The notes under the pieces are model-generated. The model was not told the origin of the DNA, ran no database searches, and worked only from the letters and a program-made list of their open reading frames with translations. The position numbers were made by a program, and so were the translations under genes. Positions 1-5,651 of a DNA stretch of 5,881 bases are shown here, piece by piece. Numbering within the stretch: position 1 is the first letter of the stretch; each line of letters begins with the position of its first letter. Source of the stretch: an uncultured Clostridia bacterium (GTDB lineage: Bacteria > Bacillota > Clostridia > Christensenellales > Borkfalkiaceae); the NCBI GenBank assembly GCA_905235765.1, contig CAJOMM010000044.1:1-5881 (forward strand), read 5' to 3'.

Positions 1-1
1 G

Positions 2-727
2 GATAAAGCGTGCGTAGCCTACAATTCGGGGGAGCGCGCCGTAATAGTCTGCGAAGAAAAAGACGCCGATTACTTTTATAATTATTTCGACCTTGACAGA
101 GATTATTCGGCGATAGTCGGCAGGGCTAAAAAATTGAAAGGCGTTATGGAGACGTCGGCGACGTTAGGAAAGGGAATAAGAATTTTAAATCAAGACCCTT
201 CCGAAACGCTTTTTTCCTTTATCGTGTCCCAGAATAACAATATTCCGAGGATAAAAGGCATAATCGAAAGACTCTGTAAAGATTGCGGAGAATTGAAAAA
301 ATTCGGCGAAAGCGAATATTACTCGTTTTTTAAGGTCGATAACTTAAAAAAAAGAGAGCAGGCGTTTTTTACGGAAAGAGGGTTAGGTTATCGCGCGCCT
401 TACATAAAATCTCTTGCCGACGGATATGAAGAGGTTTTCGATTGCGAAAATTTAAAGACGCTTCCTACGGCGGAACTCAAAAAACGCCTTCTCAAAATTT
501 ACGGCGTAGGTCCTAAAGTCGCGGATTGCGTTTTGCTTTTCGGTTTTCACCGTTCGGACAGTTTTCCCGTCGACACCTGGATAGAAAAGGTGTACAGAGA
601 GAACTTGAACGGCGAACTTAAAAATCGCGATAAAATTTCCGAATATCTTGTCGGCAAATTCGGAGAAGACGCAGGATATTTCCAACAGTATCTTTTTTAT
701 TATAAACGCAGTCTGGAGAACGCATAA
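2..727 (+). CDS. ogg: 8-oxoguanine DNA glycosylase/AP lyase, OGG1 type (5' truncated by window edge)
   Basis: This is a base-excision repair enzyme that removes 8-oxoguanine and can nick the abasic site. The reading frame is open from the first bases, so the gene begins upstream; the internal TTG at 134 is not its start, because residues before it (YFDLDRDYSAI) already match the OGG N-terminal domain. There are 241 visible codons. Counting from the first complete codon, the helix-hairpin-helix and catalytic region reads YGVGPKVADC with the Schiff-base lysine at residue 172 (bases 515-517), followed by FPVDTW with the catalytic aspartate at residue 191 (572-574). Upstream, DPSETLFSF, QNNNIPRI and LGYRAPY match human OGG1 blocks (DPxECLFSF, NNNIARI, LGYRARY) closely. 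The position of human His270, two after the aspartate, is Trp here. It ends in TAA directly followed by the next ATG, so the two genes are probably co-transcribed. Databases may name it a DNA-3-methyladenine glycosylase 2 family protein, but the Lys/Asp pair and NNN motif favour OGG. Confidence 0.93.
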   Translation, partial: DKACVAYNSGERAVIVCEEKDADYFYNYFDLDRDYSAIVGRAKKLKGVMETSATLGKGIRILNQDPSETLFSFIVSQNNNIPRIKGIIERLCKDCGELKKFGESEYYSFFKVDNLKKREQAFFTERGLGYRAPYIKSLADGYEEVFDCENLKTLPTAELKKRLLKIYGVGPKVADCVLLFGFHRSDSFPVDTWIEKVYRENLNGELKNRDKISEYLVGKFGEDAGYFQQYLFYYKRSLENA

Positions 728-1513
728 ATGAATAACGCGAGAAAAAATGCGGAAAAGTCTCCCGTTCTTACGGCAATTATCGTCGTTCTTTTTTCCGTGG
801 CGGCGTTTTCTCTTCCCGTGTCTTTCAGCGGCAAAACCGTTCCTATGGCGCTTTATTATTCCGTGCAGATAGGGGTAAGGGCGTTAGTCTCCGTAATATG
901 CGCGATATATGCGCATAGGTGCGGTTTCGGAATTTTTTCGCACGTAAAAAAAACTGCGGTTTTGCCGTTTACAGTCGCGTTTTTGGTCTGCGTTAACAAT
1001 TTTCCGTTTATAGGAGTATTCAGCGGTAACGTTGTTTATAAAAGCGGCGAAAGCGCTATTATATTTATTTTGTATTGCCTGTCCGTGGGCGTTTCCGAAG
1101 AATTTGTGTTCAGAGGCGTTATTCTTCCCCTGTTTTTATTGAAATTTGAAAAAAATCCCCGAAGGGATTTTCTCGCCGCGTTATGTTCGGCGGCGTTATT
1201 TTCTTTATGTCATCTCGGAAATCTTTTCGGCGGAGCAAGTATAGGGGAAACCGCGCTTCAGGTCGGATACACTTTTTTAACCGGCGCAATGTTCGGCGCA
1301 GTTATGATATATTCCGCAAACGTTATTTTGCCGTCATTTTTGCATTTTGTATACGACTTAGGCGGTCTTTCGTTGTCTTATAAAGTGGGGATATTGGAAG
1401 GACAAGCATGGGATACGGCGACGGTGATTATGACGGCGGTTATAGGCGTAGCCGCGCTCGTTTATTTTTGCGTAAAACTTTTAAAGAAAAATCAGTCGAA
1501 ATATCCGCGGTAG
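728..1513 (+). CDS. CPBP family intramembrane glutamic-type metalloprotease
   Basis: This is a 261-residue polytopic membrane protein of the CPBP (CAAX protease and bacteriocin-processing, formerly Abi) family. The three family motifs are present in order: EExxxR as EEFVFR (E124, E125, R129), FxxxH as FSLCH (F158, H162), and HxxxD as HFVYD (H206, D210), the last usually HxxxN/D. Hydrophobic segments lie at about 14-34, 42-62, 76-98, 108-122, 148-165, 175-200 and 231-251, with a short Lys-rich tail. The start is the ATG that follows the upstream stop without a gap; GGAG at 715-718, nine bases before it, is the ribosome site, so translation is likely coupled to the glycosylase gene. The substrate is unknown: bacterial members range from bacteriocin self-immunity to membrane protein processing, and no bacteriocin gene is visible here. 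The 3' end overlaps the oppositely oriented dGTPase gene by 22 bases. Confidence 0.92.
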   Translation: MNNARKNAEKSPVLTAIIVVLFSVAAFSLPVSFSGKTVPMALYYSVQIGVRALVSVICAIYAHRCGFGIFSHVKKTAVLPFTVAFLVCVNNFPFIGVFSGNVVYKSGESAIIFILYCLSVGVSEEFVFRGVILPLFLLKFEKNPRRDFLAALCSAALFSLCHLGNLFGGASIGETALQVGYTFLTGAMFGAVMIYSANVILPSFLHFVYDLGGLSLSYKVGILEGQAWDTATVIMTAVIGVAALVYFCVKLLKKNQSKYPR

Positions 1514-2679
1514 TTTATATTTAATTCCGAATCGGGGAAAAGTTTTTTGTAAAGCGCGATGAAATAGTCGTCGGTCATAGAAGCGATGAAGTCGGCGACT
1601 ATAATGTTCGGATCTTCCTTTTCGTAGTCGAAATATCTTTTGTAATGCGATTTTTTAACGAAGTCGACGTGGTGGACGAAGATTGGCGAATTGCGCTTTT
1701 TATTTTTCAGGTCTTGTAGCATAGCGTTAAATATTTTTTCCGTCATCGGTTCCAGAACGCCGCTTAAAGACGCAAGCGCGGCAGGGCTTTCGTAAATTTT
1801 GGAATAATTTTCTTCCATCGCGCGTTTGAGACCGCAAAAATGCTTTTCGTCGAGTTTTATATAGTTTTTACCGTATGAATTTTCTACCGCGTTTACTGTG
1901 AGGTTGTTTATGATTTCGGCGTTAAAGCCGCCTATTTCTCCGTCGCTGAATTGATCTTCTTTAACGATTTTCGCGCGTTCGGCGTCCTGGCGGTCTTTTC
2001 CGATATACGCGATAACGTCTGAAAGTCTGACTACGCAGCCCTCTAAAGTCGCAGGGGATAAAGAAAACATAAATTCCGTGTCGGTTGCGCATCTTTTTAA
2101 CGTCTCGTCGAATTCCGCAAACGATTTAAGCGGAACGGGTGCGTAAACGTTTTCCAGCCTTTCGCCGTTGTGGGTGAGTATGCCGTCAAGCGTTTGCAAA
2201 GTTACGTTATAATTAAAGATTTTATCTAGCACCCTTACCGATTGCAGGTTATGGAAAAACCTTTTTCCGCAATTTTTGTAAAGCACTTTATCCAGCGCTT
2301 TTTCTCCGGCGTGTCCGAAAGGAGTATGTCCGATATCGTGTCCTAAAGCGATAGATTCGATGAGGTCAGAATTTAAATTAAGCGCTTTTCCTATATTTCT
2401 CGCTATTCTTGAAACCAACTGAACGTGCAGACTTCTTCTTGTAAAGTCGTCGTCATATCTCAGCGAAAAAACCTGCGTTTTGTCGGCGTATCTTGAAAAA
2501 TACGGACAATTCACTATTTTGTCAGCGTCTTTATAAAATGGCGCGCGAAGAACGGAAGAACCTTCGTCATTATTTCTTCTTAAAGCGTCGCCATCGTTGC
2601 AGGCGAATTTTGAAAGCGAAAAATCGCTTCTTTGTTTTAAGATGATTTTTTCGAGGTTTGAAGACAAATTTTCGTACAT
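1492..2679 (-). CDS. dgt: dGTPase-like HD-domain deoxynucleoside triphosphate triphosphohydrolase
   Basis: The 395-residue soluble protein belongs to the dGTPase/SAMHD1-like HD superfamily, which hydrolyses dNTPs to deoxynucleoside plus triphosphate and controls dNTP pools. KTQVF (67-71) and TRRSLHVQLVSRIAR (80-94) correspond to the family's start of the HD domain. Probable metal ligands are H85, H114/D115 in LGHDIGHTPFGHAGE (112-126) and D221 in LSDVIAYIGKD (219-229). H118, H123, FFHNLQSVRVL (141-151) and LDGILTHNG (164-172) complete the active-site signature. The C-terminal ADFIASMTDDYF (362-373) matches the family's closing helix. The length is within the range of the shorter bacterial dGTPase homologues. 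The start codon ATG at 2677-2679 (complement) is the only nearby Met and suits the N-terminus; an excellent promoter ends just before it, leaving almost no leader. The true in vivo substrate (dGTP or mixed dNTPs) cannot be read from sequence. Confidence 0.93.
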   Translation of the reverse strand: MYENLSSNLEKIILKQRSDFSLSKFACNDGDALRRNNDEGSSVLRAPFYKDADKIVNCPYFSRYADKTQVFSLRYDDDFTRRSLHVQLVSRIARNIGKALNLNSDLIESIALGHDIGHTPFGHAGEKALDKVLYKNCGKRFFHNLQSVRVLDKIFNYNVTLQTLDGILTHNGERLENVYAPVPLKSFAEFDETLKRCATDTEFMFSLSPATLEGCVVRLSDVIAYIGKDRQDAERAKIVKEDQFSDGEIGGFNAEIINNLTVNAVENSYGKNYIKLDEKHFCGLKRAMEENYSKIYESPAALASLSGVLEPMTEKIFNAMLQDLKNKKRNSPIFVHHVDFVKKSHYKRYFDYEKEDPNIIVADFIASMTDDYFIALYKKLFPDSELNINYRGYFD

Positions 2680-2685
2680 AATAAG

Positions 2686-2714
2686 ATTATACCTTATTCC
2701 TGTAAAAAAATCAA
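2686..2714 (-). promoter_or_regulatory. SigA-type promoter for the dGTPase gene, apparently leaderless
   Basis: Read on the minus strand, TTGATT (complement of 2709-2714) is separated by exactly 17 bases from a consensus TATAAT (complement of 2686-2691). The seventh base downstream of the -10 box is A2679, the A of the dGTPase ATG, so the predicted transcript would start at or within a base of the start codon. AAGG occurs upstream but lies inside the promoter spacer and would not be transcribed from this start. Confidence 0.75.
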
Positions 2715-2748
2715 GAGCCTCAAAGCGGTATAATACGTTTAAAAAGAA

Positions 2749-2777
2749 TTGACTTATATTTAAAATGATAATATAAT
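2749..2777 (+). promoter_or_regulatory. SigA-type promoter for the DUF1858/zinc-ribbon operon
   Basis: TTGACT (2749-2754) and a perfect TATAAT (2772-2777) are separated by 17 bases. The predicted start is near 2784, giving an AT-rich, apparently unstructured leader of about 65 bases before the ATG at 2850. It is divergent from the dGTPase promoter, with roughly 35 bases between the two -35 boxes. Confidence 0.8.
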
Positions 2778-2835
2778 AAATAAAAAAATAATTTTAAAAA
2801 ACGATTAGTTTGGTTAACGCAAATTAAAAGTAAAA

Positions 2836-2841
2836 AAGGAG
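2836..2841 (+). promoter_or_regulatory. Ribosome binding site of the DUF1858 gene
   Basis: AAGGAG is placed eight bases before the ATG at 2850. It fixes this start and leaves no need for the alternatives further upstream. Confidence 0.85.
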
Positions 2842-2849
2842 AAACCGAA

Positions 2850-3050
2850 ATGGCAAATAAAATTACGGAAAACACCACTATATTCGACGCAATACAAATA
2901 AACCCCAACGCGGGCGAAATACTTATGAAATACGGTATGCACTGTTTAGGATGCGCCTTGGCTCACGGCGAAACCGTGGGAGAGGCGGCGGACGTTCACG
3001 GCGCAGATCTTCAGAATATGCTGGAAGAACTCAATAAAATTGAAGGCTGA
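2850..3050 (+). CDS. DUF1858 domain-containing CxxC protein (hybrid-cluster-protein-associated disulfide type)
   Basis: This 66-residue cytosolic protein consists entirely of a DUF1858 domain. It shows the usual layout: a short N-terminal strand and helix (TTIFDAIQINP, 9-19), a helix ending in EILMKYGMHCLGC with cysteines C32 and C35, then the T-x-GEAADVHG segment and a final helix of Leu/Glu residues. The paired cysteines suggest a redox-active disulfide or metal/FeS contact. Relatives occur alone beside hybrid cluster protein genes or fused to ScdA-type iron-sulfur repair proteins; neither partner is seen here, so its exact role is open. It is the first gene of a short unit: the stop TGA is followed after two bases by the ATG of the zinc-ribbon gene. 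Its own promoter and a strong AAGGAG site lie upstream. Confidence 0.9.
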   Translation: MANKITENTTIFDAIQINPNAGEILMKYGMHCLGCALAHGETVGEAADVHGADLQNMLEELNKIEG

Positions 3051-3052
3051 AA

Positions 3053-4147
3053 ATGTCCGAAGGGAAAAACGAATTCGGAGAAGAAGAACTGAAAGTATCT
3101 ACCGAAAGCGCTAAATGTTCGTCGTGCGGCGCCAATATGGTCTACGATCCCGAAAGGAACGCCCTCTATTGTCCGCATTGCGGCGCTGAAAGGAAATTTC
3201 AGGATTCTTCCGTTGCGGAGGAGCGCGATTTTATGTCGGGGCTCAGTGCAGATTCGCAATGGAAGGCAGACGAAACGACTGTGTTCAGATGCGATAATTG
3301 CGGAGCGAAAGTCGTGCTTGACAAGAGAGAGACGGCAAAATTCTGTCCGTTCTGCGGCACGGCTCACGTTGAGAAGGTCGACGAACTCGCCGGGTTGAAA
3401 CCGAACGGGGTACTCCCGTTTTCTTTCGGTGCGGAAAAGGCGTTGGAATACAGCAAGGCTTGGGCGAGAAAACGTTTTTTTGCTCCGCGTAAATTCAAAA
3501 AACATTTGGAAAGTAAAAACGTAAGCGGCGTTTACGCGCCCTGCTTTACTTTCGACAGTTCTACTTATTCCGTCTATCGCGGAAGAATAGGCACTACGCA
3601 TACGAGGACGGTGGGCAGCGGCAAGAATCAACGCACGGAAACGTACGTCGTATGGAGAAACATAAGCGGTTCTTACAACTTTAAGTTCGACGACGTTCTG
3701 GTTGCGTCCGGTAGCAAGATAGGACAGAAAGAGATAGAAAAAATTCAGCCGTTTGACACTAATAACGCCAAAGTTTATCAGGAAAAATATCTTTTGGGAT
3801 TTATGGCGTACCATTACGATCGCGAACTTTCCGATTGCTGGGTAACCGCAAAAGAAAAGATGGATAAAAGTATAAGAAGTTCCATACTCGGTAAGTACAG
3901 TTACGACAGGGTGGACTATCTTAACGTTTCCACTTCGCACGAAAGGGTAACGTATAAGTACGGCATGATACCCGTTTACGTCGGTAATTTTACTTTCAAA
4001 CAAAAACTGTTTAACTTTTTCGTGAACGGAAACACCGGCAAAACTTGGGGGAAATATCCGAAATCTTTCTGGAAGATTCTGTTGGTCGTGCTTTTGGGCG
4101 TTGCGGCGGCGGCAGGGCTTGTTTACCTGATTCTCAGCGGTTCATAA
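3053..4147 (+). CDS. Double zinc-ribbon protein with C-terminal membrane anchor (TFIIB-type zinc ribbon-containing)
   Basis: This 364-residue protein of unknown function begins with two zinc ribbons: CSSCG...CPHCG (C22, C25, C40, C43) and CDNCG...CPFCG (C80, C83, C98, C101), each with the CxxC-n14-CxxC spacing. A conserved central region follows (about 117-310), including NGVLPFSF, KKHLESKNVSGVYAPCFTF and LLGFMAYHYDRELSDCW, then VTYKYGMIPVYVG-F-F...FFVNGNTGKTWGKYP (299-336). One strongly hydrophobic helix at about 340-361 ends two or three residues from the C-terminus. There is no signal peptide, so the body probably faces the cytoplasm as a tail-anchored protein. The family is widespread in Firmicutes and is sometimes mislabelled as a primosomal PriA-like helicase because of its zinc motif; no helicase motifs are present. 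A Gly/Thr/Arg-rich stretch at 177-196 looks like a flexible loop. The ATG lies two bases after the DUF1858 stop, with GAAGG in the end of that gene as a modest ribosome site, implying coupling. Confidence 0.85.
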   Translation: MSEGKNEFGEEELKVSTESAKCSSCGANMVYDPERNALYCPHCGAERKFQDSSVAEERDFMSGLSADSQWKADETTVFRCDNCGAKVVLDKRETAKFCPFCGTAHVEKVDELAGLKPNGVLPFSFGAEKALEYSKAWARKRFFAPRKFKKHLESKNVSGVYAPCFTFDSSTYSVYRGRIGTTHTRTVGSGKNQRTETYVVWRNISGSYNFKFDDVLVASGSKIGQKEIEKIQPFDTNNAKVYQEKYLLGFMAYHYDRELSDCWVTAKEKMDKSIRSSILGKYSYDRVDYLNVSTSHERVTYKYGMIPVYVGNFTFKQKLFNFFVNGNTGKTWGKYPKSFWKILLVVLLGVAAAAGLVYLILSGS

Positions 4148-4154
4148 CGCCGAA

Positions 4155-4201
4155 TTTGCGAATTTTCGGTGCAAATCGTTAATTACGCAAAAATTTTTCT
4201 T
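4155..4201 (+). terminator. Candidate intrinsic terminator after the zinc-ribbon gene
   Basis: TTTGCGAATT (4155-4164) pairs with AATT-A-CGCAAA (4181-4191) as ten base pairs with one bulged A, around a 16-base loop. A T-rich run, TTTTTCTT (4194-4201), follows two bases later. The stem is AT-rich and the loop large, so this is a modest prediction. Its place, just after a stop codon and just before a new promoter, supports it. A competing hairpin CGCCGAA/TTCGGTG (4149-4171) overlaps it. Confidence 0.45.
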
Positions 4202-4209
4202 AAAAATCA

Positions 4210-4239
4210 TTGACCGCGTCGGCGTATTTGTTATATAAT
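4210..4239 (+). promoter_or_regulatory. SigA-type promoter for the secD-secF genes
   Basis: TTGACC (4210-4215) and a perfect TATAAT (4234-4239) are separated by 18 bases. The predicted start is about A4246, giving a leader of roughly 42 bases to the ATG at 4288. This makes the sec pair a transcription unit separate from the zinc-ribbon operon. Confidence 0.75.
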
Positions 4240-4247
4240 TTTATAAG

Positions 4248-4277
4248 GCTCGGAAAATAACGATAAATTTTTCGGGC
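4248..4277 (+). promoter_or_regulatory. 5' leader hairpin abutting the secD Shine-Dalgarno site
   Basis: GCTCGGAAAA (4248-4257) pairs without mismatches with TTTTTCGGGC (4268-4277), a ten-base-pair stem with two G-T wobbles and a ten-base loop. It begins about two bases after the predicted transcript start and ends one base before GGAGG. It may stabilise the mRNA 5' end or tune translation; both are inference. Confidence 0.5.
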
Positions 4278-4282
4278 GGAGG
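4278..4282 (+). promoter_or_regulatory. Ribosome binding site of the secD-like gene
   Basis: GGAGG is five bases before the ATG at 4288, directly downstream of the leader hairpin. It fixes the start codon. Confidence 0.85.
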
Positions 4283-4287
4283 CAAAA

Positions 4288-5649
4288 ATGAAAAAAGGCT
4301 TATCAAAAATACTTATCACCGTCATATCGATATTGATGGCGGTACTTGCGTTTTTTACTTTCGCAAGATATTCGTACGGTAGAAACGGCATATATCAGTA
4401 CAATTCCATACTCGGCGCCGTAGATACCGATTACGATCTTTCGGGCGGTACCGCATATACGCTTACGCTTGCGGAGGACAATCTTGAAGACGTAGAAGAT
4501 ATCGAAGAGGTTTTAAGCACGCTTAAAGCGAGACTTACCTCTTTAGGGTATCAGACCTTTACCGTAAAGGCATTATCCGACGCGGAACTCAGCGAAAACG
4601 CCGATTACGATATCAGAGTGGAATTAAGAGGCAACCTTACCCAATACGGCGAACTCGATACGGACACAACTAAGCACGACGTAGAGGTTGCGGCGGCTTA
4701 CGGCGAACTGAAATTCTACGGCGGCACTTCCTCGAATCCTACCGAAGAAATACTTACCGACGGCAAAGCGGTGAAGAACGCTACTTATAAAGGCGTTTAC
4801 GCCACTGTCGGCGGCGGCAGCGCTTACAGAGTGGATATCAATTTTTCCGATTACGGATACAAGACGCTCAGTAAACTTATGGGAGACGGGACGTATTACC
4901 TTCGCATAACGTTGGGCGATACCGACCTTATGAGCGGAACAAGTCCTATTTCTCTCAGTTCCTTCCAGGATAAATCTCTTGCTATTTCCACTTCAACGGA
5001 AGCTTACGCAAGGCAAGCGGCTTTGCAGGTAGGTTCCGGCGGTCTCGCGTACAAGTACGACGTTTCTTCCGGAGAAGCAATTTCTTCTCCTTACGGCTCG
5101 AATCTGGGACTTAAAAGCGTTATCGCGGTTTCGGTAATTATATTGGCGTATATAATATTCGCGTTTGTAAAATACCACGTATACGGCGTAGTAAACGCGC
5201 TTTCTATGATTTTATTCGGGCTCGTATACGTTTCGATGCTCGTCGCCGTTCCCGGCGTTAAAGTCGCTATCGGCGGTGTGTTCGGAATAATCGTCGCAAC
5301 CGTTTTAACCGCAGTCGGACTGGAAATTATCGGCGCTTCCATCAAGGAAGAATACGCTCGCGGAAAGACGGTTAAATCCGCTTTGAAAAACTCGTTCTCG
5401 AAAGCGCTCGTTCCGGTATTGGTAGCGTCCGCTATCGCGCTTATCGTAGCGCTGGCGATTCTTGCTTTGGCTACGGGAACAGTCAGATCGTTTGCGGTAA
5501 CTTTAGCCATAGGTTCGGTGCTTTCCGCTTTAATAGTCCTCGTAATTCACAGGGTGTTTTCGAATATAATCCTTTCTATTGCAGGTTACAAAGAGGGATT
5601 TATCAATCTTAAGAGAGACGCAGAACCCGAAGAAGGAGCGGAGGAGTAA
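4288..5649 (+). CDS. secD: SecD-like protein-export membrane protein (divergent; SecDF P1-head domain)
   Basis: This 453-residue protein has SecD architecture. One N-terminal helix (about 5-26) is followed by a large outer domain (27-275) that opens with DYDLSGGT (48-55), the SecD DLxGGT motif, and a P1-like alpha/beta region. Five more membrane helices follow at about 278-296, 299-320, 324-349, 373-397 and 400-428. The last block, ATGTVRSFAVTLAIGSVLSA (395-414), clearly matches the SecD GxGPxxGFAVTLxIGxxxS motif, and IKEEYARGKTVKSAL (352-366) matches the loop after motif D4. SecD works with SecF and SecYEG, using the proton gradient to help pull exported proteins outward. The Asp-Ala-Asn normally preceding that loop is absent (residues 341-351 read TAVGLEIIGAS), so its activity may differ. 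The C-terminus is acidic. Its own promoter, leader hairpin and GGAGG lie upstream; secF starts two bases after its stop. Confidence 0.85.
   Translation: MKKGLSKILITVISILMAVLAFFTFARYSYGRNGIYQYNSILGAVDTDYDLSGGTAYTLTLAEDNLEDVEDIEEVLSTLKARLTSLGYQTFTVKALSDAELSENADYDIRVELRGNLTQYGELDTDTTKHDVEVAAAYGELKFYGGTSSNPTEEILTDGKAVKNATYKGVYATVGGGSAYRVDINFSDYGYKTLSKLMGDGTYYLRITLGDTDLMSGTSPISLSSFQDKSLAISTSTEAYARQAALQVGSGGLAYKYDVSSGEAISSPYGSNLGLKSVIAVSVIILAYIIFAFVKYHVYGVVNALSMILFGLVYVSMLVAVPGVKVAIGGVFGIIVATVLTAVGLEIIGASIKEEYARGKTVKSALKNSFSKALVPVLVASAIALIVALAILALATGTVRSFAVTLAIGSVLSALIVLVIHRVFSNIILSIAGYKEGFINLKRDAEPEEGAEE
5640..5646 (+). promoter_or_regulatory. Ribosome binding site of the secF-like gene
   Basis: GGAGGAG lies inside the last codons of the secD-like gene, five bases before the ATG at 5652, implying translational coupling of the pair. 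Confidence 0.8.
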
Positions 5650-5651
5650 TT

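Noticed and set aside
134..136. TTG at 134 as the start of the glycosylase gene
   Set aside because: The frame is open from base 2, and the residues before this TTG match the OGG N-terminal domain, so it is an internal leucine codon.
728..1513. CPBP protease as part of a bacteriocin or abortive-infection system
   Set aside because: No bacteriocin precursor, transporter, regulator or other defence gene is present nearby; the neighbour is a DNA repair gene.
1525..1548. Possible terminator for the glycosylase-CPBP unit (TTCC/GGAA stem then T6)
   Set aside because: The stem is only four base pairs with a seven-base loop, an alternative CCG/CGG pairing competes, and the segment encodes the C-terminus of the dGTPase protein. 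Too weak to annotate.
2720..2908. A 62-codon minus-strand frame covering the divergent promoter region
   Set aside because: It overlaps the start of the DUF1858 gene, has an AT-driven hydrophobic translation with no family features, and runs through two good promoters.
3011..4003. A 330-codon open frame on the minus strand opposite the zinc-ribbon gene
   Set aside because: It lies antisense to a gene with eight correctly spaced zinc cysteines, conserved family blocks and its own start signals. The antisense frame has no recognisable motif and no promoter or ribosome site, and its openness follows from the sense-strand codon use.
3053..4147. Zinc-ribbon protein as a PriA-like primosomal helicase
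   Set aside because: Only the cysteine spacing is shared; there are no Walker A/B or helicase motifs and the protein ends in a membrane helix.
5091..5510. A 139-codon minus-strand open frame inside the secD-like gene
   Set aside because: Its Ala/Thr/Pro/Ile-rich translation is typical of the complement of hydrophobic membrane-helix codons, and the sense frame is a clear SecD membrane domain.
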